Of a stretch of 32,212 nucleotides of DNA, positions 7,188-15,605 are shown one piece after another. The notes beneath the pieces were generated by a model. That model worked only from the letters and a program-made list of their open reading frames with translations. It did no database searches and was not told the origin of the DNA. The position numbers were made by a program, and so were the translations under genes. Positions within the stretch are counted from its first letter, which is position 1; each line of letters starts with the position of its first letter. The stretch is from Pseudomonadota bacterium (GTDB lineage Bacteria; Pseudomonadota; Alphaproteobacteria; Sphingomonadales; Sphingomonadaceae). The stretch is from the NCBI GenBank assembly GCA_018242165.1, contig JAFECL010000078.1, positions 1 to 32,212 of the forward strand, written 5' to 3'.

Positions 7188-9446
7188 TCACCGCGGGGGC
7201 GTAACCCCGTGGCGCGCGAGGAAGGCGAAGATCCCCTCCCACAGGTGCGGACCGACCCGGGGGCCGGAAACGCGGTGGGTATAGCCGGGGTAGAACATCA
7301 TCTCGAACGGCACCGCCTCGCCCTGCAGCCGAGCGGCCAGCAGGGTAGAGTTCTCGAACACCACATTGTCATCGGCCATGCCGTGGATCAGCAGCAGCGG
7401 ATCGCGGATCTTCACCGCATCGCCCAGCGCGTCGCTCCTGGCATAGACCTGCGGCCCGGTGCGCGGATCGCCCAGATAGCGTTCGGTGTAATGGGTATCG
7501 TAGAGTTCCCATTTGGTCACCGGTGCCCCGGCGATCCCGGCGGCATAGGTACCCGGATCAGCGGCCAGCATCTTCAGCGTCATATAGCCGCCGTAAGACC
7601 AGCCATAGGTCGCGATTTTCGCCGGATCGACGAAGGGCAGGCCCTTCAGATACTCCGCGCCCAGCTTCTGGTCGGCCACCTCGACGCTGCCCATCGCGCG
7701 GTAGAGCTGGCTTTCATAGGCCACCCCGCGGTTGGCGCTGCCCCGGTTGTCGATCTCGAACCAGATGAAGCCGCGCTGGACGATGGCCTGCGCCAGCGCC
7801 CCGCCCCAGCCGCGCGTGACCGTCTGCGAATGGGGGCCGCCGTAATGCTCGAAGAACACCGGATAGCGCTTGCCCGGTTCCAGCACCGGGGTGATCATCT
7901 TCCAGTGCAGCACCGAACCATCGGCCGCCGTCAGCGTGCCATAAGTCGGCTCGCGGTGGCGCGGCAGGAAGGCGGCATAGGGATGGTCGCCCGCCACCCG
8001 GTTTTCCTCGACCCATTCCAGCCGCTTGCCCGTGGCATCGGCCAGGTAGGTCTGCGGCGGCTGATCGTGCTTGCTGCGGGTGATCACCAGGGTCTGCCCG
8101 GCCTTGTCCATGCTGGCGGCGTGGACATAGGCGGGATCGCTCAGCCGGCGCGGCGTATCGGGGTGGGCCAGATCGAGCGCATAGACCTGGCTGGCCAGCA
8201 CATCGTCCTTGGTCGCGGTGAAGAACAGCCGCCCGACCTTTTCATCAACCCCGACCAGATCGGTGACCATCCACGGCCCCCGGGTCAGCTGCTGCCAGCG
8301 GCCATCGCGGAAGTGGTAGAGGTGGCCATAGCCATCGCGTTCCGACCACCAGACCAGGCTGCCGTCCTTCAGGAAACGGTAGGAGTGGGAAAGGTTGATC
8401 CAGCTCTTTGCCCGGGCTTCCTCGCTGAACAGCACCTGCGCCTTGCCGCTGGCGGGGTCTACCGCCAGCAGGTCGAGCCGGGTCTGGGCGCGGTTCTCGC
8501 GCTGGACGTAGAGGGTCTTGCCATCGGGCGCCCAGTCGACCCGGGCGAGGTAGATGTCCTTGTCCGGCCCGAGGTCGACCTCCACCCCGCCCGAACCATC
8601 GGGGCGCAGCACGAACAGCCGCACCTCGGCATTGGCGGTGCCGGCGGCGGGATAGCGCTGCTGGAAGGTGGTGGTGCCCGCCGCGCCGATCGCCGCGCGG
8701 GTGACCACGCCCACCGGCGCCTCGTCGAACCGTTCGACCGCGACATGGGCATCGTCAGGCGACCACCAGGCCCCCTCCATCCGCGCCATTTCCTCCTGCG
8801 CGACGAATTCGGCCTCGCCCCAGTGGACGGTCTCGGCCTTTTCCTCCGGCGTGATCGCCCGCGCCGCGCCGCCCCTGGCCGGGGCGGCCCACAGCCGCCG
8901 GTCGCGCACGAAGGAGATGAAGCCGCCCTTGGGGCTGAGCAGCGGGTTCAGCGCGCCCTTGCCGCCCTCGATCGCCTGCACCGTGCCATCGAGTCCGACC
9001 AGGTAGAGCGCGCCATCCAGCGGCACCAGCAGGGCCTTGGCATCGGCCCGCCACTGATAGCTGACGATCCCCTTGAGATCGCCGATCCGGGCGCGTTCGC
9101 GCTGCATCTTTTCGGCCTCGGACAGCGCGGCGCCGCCGCCCAGCCTGGCCGAATCGACCAGCATCCGCCATTGCCGCGCCTGCCGGTCATAGCCCCACAG
9201 GTCGTAGCGTTCGCGGTCCTCCGCACGGTTCCTCAGCACGGTCAGCCAGCGCCCGTCGGGCGACAGCCTGACCCCGCGTGGCGCGGCGCCGTTGAGCGAA
9301 GGGCTGGCGAAAACCCGCTCGAAACTGAGCGCCGGGGCCGGCGCGGCAGCCGCGCTCACCGTCGCCTCGCGCGCGGGGGCAGGCGGAATGACAGCCAGCG
9401 CGAGGGCGCCGGCGAGAGCGCGCAGCAGGTGCCGTGGGTGGGGCAT
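7188..9446 (-). CDS. Secreted S9-family dipeptidyl peptidase (DPP IV-like)
   Basis: A 752-residue serine peptidase that probably removes dipeptides from peptides in the periplasm. A signal peptide with an alanine-rich core covers residues 1 to about 25. A beta-propeller of the DPP IV N-terminal type follows (for example GVRLSPDGRWLTVLRN, VDWAPDGKTLYV), with EEMARMEGAWWSPDD resembling the Glu-containing motif that binds the free peptide N-terminus. The C-terminal alpha/beta hydrolase domain has Ser617 in GWSYGGY, Asp692 in HGMADDNV and His724 in YTHRVSG, a full triad. The gene is monocistronic, separated from rplS by a strong terminator and from asd by a weaker hairpin. Confidence 0.93.
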   Translation of the reverse strand: MPHPRHLLRALAGALALAVIPPAPAREATVSAAAAPAPALSFERVFASPSLNGAAPRGVRLSPDGRWLTVLRNRAEDRERYDLWGYDRQARQWRMLVDSARLGGGAALSEAEKMQRERARIGDLKGIVSYQWRADAKALLVPLDGALYLVGLDGTVQAIEGGKGALNPLLSPKGGFISFVRDRRLWAAPARGGAARAITPEEKAETVHWGEAEFVAQEEMARMEGAWWSPDDAHVAVERFDEAPVGVVTRAAIGAAGTTTFQQRYPAAGTANAEVRLFVLRPDGSGGVEVDLGPDKDIYLARVDWAPDGKTLYVQRENRAQTRLDLLAVDPASGKAQVLFSEEARAKSWINLSHSYRFLKDGSLVWWSERDGYGHLYHFRDGRWQQLTRGPWMVTDLVGVDEKVGRLFFTATKDDVLASQVYALDLAHPDTPRRLSDPAYVHAASMDKAGQTLVITRSKHDQPPQTYLADATGKRLEWVEENRVAGDHPYAAFLPRHREPTYGTLTAADGSVLHWKMITPVLEPGKRYPVFFEHYGGPHSQTVTRGWGGALAQAIVQRGFIWFEIDNRGSANRGVAYESQLYRAMGSVEVADQKLGAEYLKGLPFVDPAKIATYGWSYGGYMTLKMLAADPGTYAAGIAGAPVTKWELYDTHYTERYLGDPRTGPQVYARSDALGDAVKIRDPLLLIHGMADDNVVFENSTLLAARLQGEAVPFEMMFYPGYTHRVSGPRVGPHLWEGIFAFLARHGVTPPR

Positions 9447-9467
9447 GGCATGGGGGTCTCCGGAAAT

Positions 9468-9504
9468 GAAAAAGGGCGCCTTGGCTGGTGTGCCAGGGCG
9501 CCCT
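9468..9504 (-). terminator. Rho-independent terminator of the trmD-rplS operon
   Basis: AGGGCGCC (9473-9480) pairs with GGCGCCCT (9497-9504), and the inner TGGC/GCCA extends the stem. Read on the minus strand, the stem ends in a run of five T's (complement of 9470-9474). It lies between the rplS stop and the peptidase start. Confidence 0.85.
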
Positions 9505-9538
9505 CTTGCGGATCGTGATCCTTGGGTGGCGGGGGTAC

Positions 9539-9907
9539 TTACCCCTCCTGGCGAGTGTCGCGACGTTCCGCAATACGCGCGCGTTTGCCGGTGCGGCCGC
9601 GCAGGTAGTAGAGCTTCGCGCGACGCACGACGCCCTTGCGGACCACGGTAATCGAATCGATCGTCGGCGAGTAGAGCGGGAAGACGCGCTCGACGCCCTC
9701 GCCAAAGCTCATCTTGCGGACGGTGAAATTGCTGCCGAAGCCCTTGTTCGCACGGGCGATGCAGACGCCTTCATAGGCCTGGACGCGGGTGCGATCGCCT
9801 TCGATCACCTTCACGCCAACGCGCACGGTGTCACCGGGGCGGAATTCCGGGATGGTCTTGCCGGCCTTGGCGATTTCCTCGGCCTCGATCTGCTGGATGA
9901 GGTTCAT
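9539..9907 (-). CDS. rplS: 50S ribosomal protein L19
   Basis: L19 sits at the 30S-50S interface. The 122-residue product shows [20 protein letters not shown], then [20 protein letters not shown] and [20 protein letters not shown], and ends with the conserved [22 protein letters not shown] choose ATG 9907 ([11 protein letters not shown]) because AAGGA lies about 11 bases upstream. An in-frame ATG at 9916 forms an ATGA overlap with the trmD stop but would place the ribosome binding site too close. It is the last gene of the small-membrane-protein/trmD/rplS cluster and is followed by a strong terminator. Confidence 0.96.
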   Translation of the reverse strand: MNLIQQIEAEEIAKAGKTIPEFRPGDTVRVGVKVIEGDRTRVQAYEGVCIARANKGFGSNFTVRKMSFGEGVERVFPLYSPTIDSITVVRKGVVRRAKLYYLRGRTGKRARIAERRDTRQEG

Positions 9908-9912
9908 ATCCC

Positions 9913-10653
9913 TCATTTTCCTTCGTCTTTTCGCCGCGCACCAGAGGCAGGCTGAACCCGAGCGCCACAGTGGCGCTCCCAAAGGTCCGGCCTGCGTAGC
10001 CGTGTATCGATCTCTGCCTGACTTTGCCGCCAGGCCGCGATCTTCGCATGATCCCCCGATCGCAGCACTTCAGGGATCGTGCGCCCTTCCCATTCATTGG
10101 GCCGGGTATAGTGCGGATATTCAAGGAGACCGTTCTCGAACGATTCCTCGACCCCGCTGGAAGCCGCGCCCATTACGCCGGGAATGAGGCGAATGCAAGC
10201 ATCTAACAGCACCAGGGCCGCCACCTCGCCGCCCGAGAGGATCACGTCGCCGATCGAGACCTCTTCAACCTCGCGGCCCGCGAAAATCCGCTCGTCAAAG
10301 CCCTCGAACCGCCCGCACAGGATCGTCACCCCGGGGCCCGCCGCCAGTTCGCGCACACGCTCCTGCGTCAGCGGCTTGCCCCGCGGGGTCATCGCCAGCA
10401 CCGGCGCGGCGGGATTGGCCGTGCGGGCATGGTCGATGGCGCGGGCCAGCACATCCACCTTCAGCACCATCCCCGCCCCGCCGCCCGCCGGGGTATCATC
10501 GACGGTACGGTGCTTGTCTGCCGCGAAATCGCGAATCTGCACCGTTTCGCAAGCCCAGGCCCCCTCGCCCAGCGCTCGCCCGGCAAGGCTGACGCCCAGT
10601 GGCCCGGGGAACATCTCCGGGTAGAGGGTGAGGATGGTGGCGCGGAAGGTCAT
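9913..10653 (-). CDS. trmD: tRNA (guanine-N1)-methyltransferase
   Basis: TrmD methylates G37 next to the anticodon using S-adenosylmethionine and prevents frameshifting. The 246-residue product has [20 protein letters not shown] at its start, the [11 protein letters not shown] segment, and the trefoil-knot SAM site with [13 protein letters not shown] followed by [20 protein letters not shown] and [18 protein letters not shown], typical of the C-terminal half, is present. The start ATG overlaps the stop of the upstream small membrane protein (ATGA). In most bacteria trmD directly follows rimM. Here about 2 kb of unrelated genes separate them. Confidence 0.97.
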   Translation of the reverse strand: MTFRATILTLYPEMFPGPLGVSLAGRALGEGAWACETVQIRDFAADKHRTVDDTPAGGGAGMVLKVDVLARAIDHARTANPAAPVLAMTPRGKPLTQERVRELAAGPGVTILCGRFEGFDERIFAGREVEEVSIGDVILSGGEVAALVLLDACIRLIPGVMGAASSGVEESFENGLLEYPHYTRPNEWEGRTIPEVLRSGDHAKIAAWRQSQAEIDTRLRRPDLWERHCGARVQPASGARRKDEGK

Positions 10654-10991
10654 GGCCGAATGCGCCTGCCACCCCAGCGGCCGGTTGCCAAGCGCAAGGT
10701 CAGCAAGGCCAGCACTGCGCCAACCGACATAGCGACCAAGGCATAGCCGATGAGCAGCAACGAGATGCCCACGGCCATGGCGCAGGCATCCACGCCGCAC
10801 CGCTCGGGCGTTGCTGTCAGCCAAGTCCGAGCAATCACATAAAGGCAAAAGCAGATGCCCAGCCCCGGCAGCGGCACCGCCGCCACCGCAACCTGCTGCC
10901 AGCGCCACCAGTGCGGACGATAGGCCCCGGCCAGCACCGAACCGACCACCGGCACGACCACGACAACGAACAGGGCAAGCAGCAAGAGCAT
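10650..10991 (-). CDS. Small membrane protein of unknown function
   Basis: A 113-residue protein I do not recognise. Three hydrophobic segments are evident: [20 protein letters not shown] at the N-terminus, [20 protein letters not shown] in the middle, and a long one near the C-terminus ([20 protein letters not shown]). A short WWRW patch follows the first. ATG 10991 has AAGG eight bases upstream. The frame is open 45 codons further, but that part is Arg-rich and unlikely. Its stop overlaps the trmD start (ATGA), so the two are probably co-translated. The gene is divergent from the amidase-like gene across 79 bases. Confidence 0.7.
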   Translation of the reverse strand: MLLLLALFVVVVVPVVGSVLAGAYRPHWWRWQQVAVAAVPLPGLGICFCLYVIARTWLTATPERCGVDACAMAVGISLLLIGYALVAMSVGAVLALLTLRLATGRWGGRRIRP

Positions 10992-11070
10992 CGCCAGCGC
11001 CTTATCCGCTCTTGCCAGCAGCCGGCAATGCCCTCTTGTCCCCCCGCGCCAACCGGGCGACAGTACCGGG

Positions 11071-11934
11071 ATGCGCCGCGCTGCCGCCCTAGCCCCGATA
11101 CTCGCCGCGCTGGCCCTGCCCGCCACCGCCGGGGCCGAACCGCTGCTCTATGGCTGCAATTTCGACCGCGAAACGCTATCCTTCGCCGGCACCCCGGTCG
11201 AACAGGCCGCCTGCCTGCTGCGTAAGGTCGGCCCGCTTGGTGTGAAGCACGATCAACCGCTGCCGCCGCTGTTCCGCCGCCTGCTGGCCGCGCCGGGCGC
11301 CCCCGGCCCCGGTGCGCGGGCCAGGGCCATGGCCGCGCTGCCCCAGCCCTATCGCGCCTATGCCGAGGCGCATGCGGCCGATCCTGCCGCCCGCACCGCC
11401 GCCGGGCTGCCGCTGGCCTATTTCGTGATCCACGACACCAGCACGCCGCTGCTGGGCGCGGCGCCTTTCCCGCGCTGGCTTGATCGCGACGCGCTGGTCA
11501 ACGATTTCACCCCCTACATCGTCCCGCAGCCGGTGGCGCACATCTTCCTCAGCCGCTGGGGGCAGATCTGGGCCGGGCATGACCTGGCCGAACCCTGGCG
11601 GGCGACCAAGCTGGAAAGCCGGGTGGTGGGCCCGGCATCGCGCGGGCGGTTCGTTCATATCGAAACGATCCAGCCGCGCCGCTTCATCGCCGGCACCCAC
11701 AGCGAGGAGAGCACCGAAGGCCCCCGCCCGGGCTTTTCCAAGGCGCAATACCGCATGCTGGCGGCGCTCTATGTCTATTTCAGCGGGCGCGCCGGCCACT
11801 GGCTGATCCCGGCCCAACACGCCACGGTCGACGATGGCATCCCGCAGGCGCACGATGATCCGCAGAATTTCAGCGTGGAACGCTTCGCCCGCGAAGTCGG
11901 CAAATTGGTCTCAGCCGACCAGCCCCGTCCGTAA
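11071..11934 (+). CDS. Secreted N-acetylmuramoyl-L-alanine amidase-like protein
   Basis: A 287-residue protein with a signal peptide (cleavage probably after AGA, about residue 22). The rest resembles the amidase_2/PGRP zinc fold: YFVIHDTS (His121) matches the first zinc ligand region, and PAQHATVDDG followed by HDDPQNF (His250 and Asp263) matches the H...D.P.F ending seen in AmpD-type enzymes. If so it cleaves the amide between muramic acid and the stem peptide, or only binds peptidoglycan. Cys29 and Cys48 could form a disulfide in the periplasm. It lies on the opposite strand inside an otherwise minus-strand translation cluster, and its last 24 bases overlap the metallophosphoesterase gene. 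The function is an inference. Confidence 0.72.
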   Translation: MRRAAALAPILAALALPATAGAEPLLYGCNFDRETLSFAGTPVEQAACLLRKVGPLGVKHDQPLPPLFRRLLAAPGAPGPGARARAMAALPQPYRAYAEAHAADPAARTAAGLPLAYFVIHDTSTPLLGAAPFPRWLDRDALVNDFTPYIVPQPVAHIFLSRWGQIWAGHDLAEPWRATKLESRVVGPASRGRFVHIETIQPRRFIAGTHSEESTEGPRPGFSKAQYRMLAALYVYFSGRAGHWLIPAQHATVDDGIPQAHDDPQNFSVERFAREVGKLVSADQPRP

Positions 11935-12645
11935 CGGCACCGCCCAGTCCATGCGCCCGTTGGCCTCGGCCCGGGCGGCGGCGGCGCGATGATCGTATTC
12001 CACCGCCACCAGTTCGATGGTCAACGCCTCGCCCGCGCCGCCCAGCAGGGCATAGCGGGCATGGCTGCTGCCCAGCTCCATGCGGTGCACGTGGGGATAT
12101 TCCCAGGCATAGGCCGGCAGGCCCACGCTCCCCGGGTTGAACACCTGCCGCCCGTCCGCCAGCACCACGTGGCGCGGTAGGTGCGAATGGCCGCAGCCGA
12201 TCCCGTGGCTGCCGCGCGGCCCCAGCATCGCGTGGATCTCATCAGCGTGGGCATCCCGGATCCGCTCGGGCTCGACCCGGTGCATCAGATAATGGACGTC
12301 ATCGTCAGGGTTGGCGTGGCACAGGTAGAGATCGTCGCGCAGCTGCATCTCGGCCCGCTGGGCGGCGATCCAGGCGAGGTGCCGGGGGGCCAGCTCGGCC
12401 AGCGCGAAGCGGTCGCTCTCGCCCATTTCGCTGGCGGAATGGCTCAGCAGCTGGCGCTCGTGGTTGCCGGCCAGAGTCGGCCAGTCCTCACGCATCAGCC
12501 AGTCGGCGGTTTCCGCCGGCCACAGCGGCCCCGACAGCGAATCGCCGAGATTGACGAAGGCGGTGGCCCCGCGCGCCCGGGCATCGGCCACCACCGCTTC
12601 CAGCGCGGGCAGGTTGCCGTGGATGTCGGACAGTACCGCCAGCAT
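11911..12645 (-). CDS. Metallophosphoesterase family protein
   Basis: A 244-residue calcineurin-like phosphoesterase with a complete two-metal site: Asp7 and His9 in LSDIHGN, Asp35 in NLGDS, Asn61-His62 in LAGNHER and His153/His155 in GIGCGHSHLPRH. The late NPGSVGLP is typical of the YfcE-type subfamily (Metallophos_2), which acts on phosphodiesters or phosphomonoesters, so the true substrate is unknown. The gene starts only three bases after the rimM stop and is probably co-transcribed with rpsP-rimM. Its 3' end overlaps the convergent amidase-like gene by 24 bases. Confidence 0.9.
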   Translation of the reverse strand: MLAVLSDIHGNLPALEAVVADARARGATAFVNLGDSLSGPLWPAETADWLMREDWPTLAGNHERQLLSHSASEMGESDRFALAELAPRHLAWIAAQRAEMQLRDDLYLCHANPDDDVHYLMHRVEPERIRDAHADEIHAMLGPRGSHGIGCGHSHLPRHVVLADGRQVFNPGSVGLPAYAWEYPHVHRMELGSSHARYALLGGAGEALTIELVAVEYDHRAAAARAEANGRMDWAVPLRTGLVG

Positions 12646-12648
12646 GGC

Positions 12649-13140
12649 CTAATCCTCGGCCCAGCCCTCGGCCACCACCAGCCGGGCATCATCCCATTCG
12701 GGCACCGCCTCGGCCCGCATCGGCACCATGAAGCGCTTGCCGTCGGGGCGCTGCACTTCCAGCACGTCGCCGGCGCCATAGTTCTCGACCGCCACCACCG
12801 TGCCCAGCGCGGCGCCATCAAGGCCCACCGCCGCCAGCCCGATCAGATCGGCGTGATAGTATTCACCCTCGGCCAGCGGCGGCAAGGCGCTGCGCGGGAC
12901 GGAGAGCGTGGTGCCACGCAGCGCCTCGGCGGCGTTGCGATCCGCCACTTCGGCAAAGCGGGCGATTGCCCCGCCCTTGCCATCGTCGCGGCACTGGACA
13001 AGCGAAAGGGCCCCCGCGTTGAAGACCTTGTGGTGCTTCAGCGCGGCGAGCCCTTCGCCGAACAGTTTCAGCCGCACCTCGCCCGCCACCCCATGCGCAC
13101 CGGCAATGGCGGCGAGGGTGACAGGGCGATGCGGATCCAA
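12649..13140 (-). CDS. rimM: Ribosome maturation factor RimM
   Basis: RimM binds S19 and assists maturation of the 30S head. The 163-residue product has the N-terminal VTLAAIAGAHGVAGEVRLK segment and a C-terminal PRC-barrel: EYYHADLIGLAAVGLDG, GTVVAVENYGAGDVLEVQ and MVPMRAEAVPEWD. The length is normal. It begins three bases after the rpsP stop, keeping the usual rpsP-rimM pair. The next gene is a metallophosphoesterase rather than trmD, a break of the common order. Confidence 0.95.
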   Translation of the reverse strand: MDPHRPVTLAAIAGAHGVAGEVRLKLFGEGLAALKHHKVFNAGALSLVQCRDDGKGGAIARFAEVADRNAAEALRGTTLSVPRSALPPLAEGEYYHADLIGLAAVGLDGAALGTVVAVENYGAGDVLEVQRPDGKRFMVPMRAEAVPEWDDARLVVAEGWAED

Positions 13141-13143
13141 GGC

Positions 13144-13617
13144 TTATTCGCCAGCAGCTTCTTCGGCAGCCGGAGCCTCGGCGGGCGCTTCTTCAGCGGC
13201 CGGAGCTTCCTCGGCAGCCGGCGCTTCCTCGACGGCCGGAGCCGGGGCAGCAGCGGCGGCAGCGGCGGCCTCTTCGGCCTCACGCAGCTTCTCGGCCTTG
13301 TCCTCGGCGCGGTCCTTGGCCTTCTGGCCGGGCTCGCCCTTCTGCGGGTTGTTGGTGGGGGCGCGTTCCTTGATCCCGGCCTTGTCAAGCAGGCGGGCAA
13401 CGCGGTCGGTCGGCTGGGCGCCAACGCCGAGCCAGTAGCGGGTGCGGTCCTCGACCAGACGCACGCGGTTGGCATCGTCCTTGGCGAGCAGCGGGTTGTA
13501 GGTGCCAACCTGCTCGAGGAACTTGCCGTCGCGCGGGCTGCGGCTGTTCGAAACCACGATCTTGTAATAGGGGCGCTTCTTCGAGCCACCGCGCGAAAGA
13601 CGCATCGAAACCGACAT
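13144..13617 (-). CDS. rpsP: 30S ribosomal protein S16 with long Ala/Glu/Pro tail
   Basis: S16 stabilises the 5' domain of 16S rRNA during assembly. The core is standard: [20 protein letters not shown] at residues 5-24, then GTYNPL and [15 protein letters not shown]. coli S16 has 82 residues and this one 157. The excess is a lysine/acid helix followed by repeats of EEAPAA encoded by near-identical 18-base units (13147-13242). ATG 13617 has AAAGG about seven bases upstream. A second ATG four codons on (MRLSRGG) is also possible. It lies 31 bases downstream of ffh and is probably co-transcribed with it. Confidence 0.95.
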   Translation of the reverse strand: MSVSMRLSRGGSKKRPYYKIVVSNSRSPRDGKFLEQVGTYNPLLAKDDANRVRLVEDRTRYWLGVGAQPTDRVARLLDKAGIKERAPTNNPQKGEPGQKAKDRAEDKAEKLREAEEAAAAAAAAPAPAVEEAPAAEEAPAAEEAPAEAPAAEEAAGE

Positions 13618-13647
13618 AAAACTACCTTTCCTTCAGAACTTCAGAGC

Positions 13648-15141
13648 TTACTTCTTCAAAAACTTCGAAAGATCGGGGGCGCCACCGCCCAGCCCGGGCA
13701 GACCGCCAGGGCCACCCATGCCGCCGCCGAGGCCCGGCATGCCAGCGCCGCCCAGGCCACCCATCCCGCCGGCACCATCGCCACCAAGACCGCCCAGACC
13801 ACCTTTGCCGAACATCGCGGCCAGCCCCTTGAGGCCACCCATCTTCTTGATCTGCTTCATCGTCCGTTCCATCTCCTGATGCATCTTCAGGAGCTTGTTG
13901 ACGTCCTGCACCTGCATGCCGGAGCCCTTGGCGATCCGGATCTTGCGCTTGGCGTTGAGCAGATCGGGGCGGGCGCGTTCCTTGGGAGTCATCGAACCGA
14001 TGATCGCGTCCATCCGCACCAGCGTCCGGTCGTTGACCCCGCTGGCGGCCATCGCCGCCTGGGCCTTCTTCATGCCCGGCAGCATCCCGGCCAGCATGCC
14101 CAGCCCGCCCATCTTCTGCATCTGGCGCAGCTGGGTGCGCAGGTCGTTCATGTCGAACTGGCCCTTGGCCATCCGCTGGGCCAGCTTTTCGGCCTCTTCG
14201 GCGTCAACCGCCGCGGCCGCCTTCTCGACCAGCGACACCACGTCGCCCATGCCAAGGATCCGCCCGGCCACCCGGCCCGGCTGGAACGCCTCGATCGCGT
14301 CGAGCTTTTCGCCGGTGCCGGCGAACTTGATCGGCCGGCCAGTGACCGCGCGCATCGACAGCGCCGCGCCACCGCGGGCATCGCCGTCCATCCGGGTCAG
14401 CACCACGCCGGTCAGCGGCACCTGCGCGGTGAAAGCCTGCGCAACGTTGACCGCGTCCTGCCCGGTCAGGGCATCGACCACCAGCAGCACTTCCTTCGGC
14501 GCCGAAATGCCGGCCACCGCCTGCATCTCGTCCATCAGCTGCTGATCGACGTGGAGCCGGCCGGCGGTGTCGAGCAGCAGCACGTCCACCGCCTGCAGCC
14601 TGGCCGCCTGCAAGGCGCGGGTGGCGATCTCGGTCGGCTGCTGGCCGGCGATGATCGGCAGGGTGGCAACGCTGACCTGCTCGCCCAGCACCCGCAGCTG
14701 TTCCTGGGCGGCGGGGCGATTGACGTCGAGCGACGCCATCATCACCTTCTTGCCCTGCTGCTCCTTCAGCAGCTTGCCCAGCTTGGCGGTGCTGGTGGTC
14801 TTGCCCGAACCCTGCAGGCCGACCATCATGATCACCACCGGCGGGGTGGCGGCGAGATCGAGCCCGACCGCTTCCGAGCCGCCCAGCGTCTCGACCAGCG
14901 CATCGTGGACGATCTTGACCACCTGCTGGCCGGGGGTGACCGACTTCAGCACGTTCTGGCCGATCGCCTGTTCGGTGACGGAATCGATGAAGCGGCGGAC
15001 CACCGGCAGCGCGACATCGGCCTCGAGCAGCGCGATCCGCACTTCGCGCATCGCCTCGCGAACGTCGTCTTCCTTCAGCGCGCCACGGCCACGCAGCGCG
15101 GTGAAGACCGAACCGAGCCGATCGGACAGGCTGTCGAACAT
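13648..15141 (-). CDS. ffh: Signal recognition particle protein Ffh
   Basis: Ffh is the GTPase of the bacterial SRP. With 4.5S RNA it delivers nascent membrane proteins to FtsY. The 497-residue product has the N domain, then the G domain with GLQGSGKTT (108-116), DTAGRLHVD, VVDALTGQDA and TRMDGDARGG, and the M domain, which is rich in methionine (QMQKMGGLGMLAGMLPGM) and carries the RNA-binding run RIAKGSGM. The tail is unusually glycine-rich (GGLGGLGG, GGMGGPGG repeats). It is the first gene of ffh-rpsP-rimM. tRNA-Ala lies upstream on the same strand. Confidence 0.97.
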   Translation of the reverse strand: MFDSLSDRLGSVFTALRGRGALKEDDVREAMREVRIALLEADVALPVVRRFIDSVTEQAIGQNVLKSVTPGQQVVKIVHDALVETLGGSEAVGLDLAATPPVVIMMVGLQGSGKTTSTAKLGKLLKEQQGKKVMMASLDVNRPAAQEQLRVLGEQVSVATLPIIAGQQPTEIATRALQAARLQAVDVLLLDTAGRLHVDQQLMDEMQAVAGISAPKEVLLVVDALTGQDAVNVAQAFTAQVPLTGVVLTRMDGDARGGAALSMRAVTGRPIKFAGTGEKLDAIEAFQPGRVAGRILGMGDVVSLVEKAAAAVDAEEAEKLAQRMAKGQFDMNDLRTQLRQMQKMGGLGMLAGMLPGMKKAQAAMAASGVNDRTLVRMDAIIGSMTPKERARPDLLNAKRKIRIAKGSGMQVQDVNKLLKMHQEMERTMKQIKKMGGLKGLAAMFGKGGLGGLGGDGAGGMGGLGGAGMPGLGGGMGGPGGLPGLGGGAPDLSKFLKK

Positions 15142-15278
15142 CGCCTAGCTCACTCCACCACGGCCGGCCAAAACCCGCCAAACGCCAAAAACGCCGGCGG
15201 ACGAAACCTCGTCAGCCAGCGTGAACCACAAACACCACTTCGCACCCGTGGGTACGAAGGCATGGTGAGATTTGCTTC

Positions 15279-15360
15279 AGGCCGGAGCGAAAACGCGTGG
15301 TCAGCGAGAACCGGAGCGGAGCGGCCTTGATGGCCGTGAGCACCGGAAGCGCAGCTGGCC
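15279..15360. repeat. Imperfect direct repeats around a small hairpin
   Basis: Between ffh and tRNA-Ala, GAGAACCGGAGCGGAGC...GGCC (306-326 of the 15000s) resembles GAGCACCGGAAGCGCAGC.GGCC (338-360), and a third partial copy begins at 15281. The perfect stem CGGCC/GGCCG (15322-15326 and 15332-15336) lies between them. No gene is supported in 15142-15404. It may be a dispersed intergenic repeat, but only one copy is present in the window. Confidence 0.35.
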
Positions 15361-15373
15361 TCCGTTTGCAGCC

Positions 15374-15400
15374 CGGCATGGAGCAAATATCGCCATGCCG
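15374..15400 (-). terminator. Hairpin just after tRNA-Ala
   Basis: CGGCATGG (15374-15381) pairs perfectly with CCATGCCG (15393-15400) around 11 bases. On the minus strand it starts four bases after the tRNA CCA end, the right place for a terminator or processing stem. No T-run follows. Confidence 0.45.
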
Positions 15401-15404
15401 TGAA

Positions 15405-15480
15405 TGGTGGAGCCTAGCGGGATCGAACCGCTGACCTCCTGCATGCCATGCAGGCGCTCTCCCAGCTGAGCTAAGGCCCC
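15405..15480 (-). tRNA. tRNA-Ala (anticodon GGC)
   Basis: Read on the minus strand, the 76 bases fold as a full cloverleaf. The acceptor stem is GGGGCCT with AGGCTCC and contains the G3-U70 pair that identifies alanine tRNAs. The D arm includes GCTCAGCTGGGAGAGC. The anticodon stem CCTGC/GCAGG holds the loop ATGGCAT, giving anticodon GGC for GCC codons. The T arm contains GGTTCGATCC. The discriminator A and the 3' CCA are encoded. GCC is a heavily used alanine codon in this GC-rich sequence. Confidence 0.96.
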
Positions 15481-15526
15481 GTGCCATTCCTGTGCGGCGC
15501 GGGTCCGAAGGCCCGTGCCATCCCGC

Positions 15527-15568
15527 CGTCTGGTGGCGGGAGGCGCCCCCTTAGTGGGGCGCCAGACG
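15527..15568. repeat. GC-rich hairpin between tRNA-Ala and the zinc-ribbon gene
   Basis: GGCGCCCC (15542-15549) pairs with GGGGCGCC (15556-15563), and CGTCTGG (527-533) can alternatively pair with CCAGACG (562-568). A second G5/C5 hairpin follows at about 15577-15591. Both lie downstream of the zinc-ribbon gene on the minus strand. They may act as terminators but lack a T-run. Confidence 0.4.
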
Positions 15569-15605
15569 CTTGGCAAGGGGGTTTTTGCCCCCCTGCCCAT
15601 CGCAA

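Noticed and set aside
7209-9518. Long plus-strand open frame opposite the S9 peptidase
   Set aside because: The minus-strand gene has a signal peptide and a full catalytic triad. The opposite frame has neither family similarity nor a start signal.
12181-15330. A plus-strand open frame of more than 1000 codons opposite metallophosphoesterase, rimM, rpsP and ffh
   Set aside because: It is a mirror of four well-supported genes in a GC-rich genome. The product is His/Gln/Arg-rich low-complexity text with no motif.
15405-15480. tRNA-Ala as a phage or island attachment site
   Set aside because: No integrase gene and no duplicated tRNA 3' end were seen nearby.
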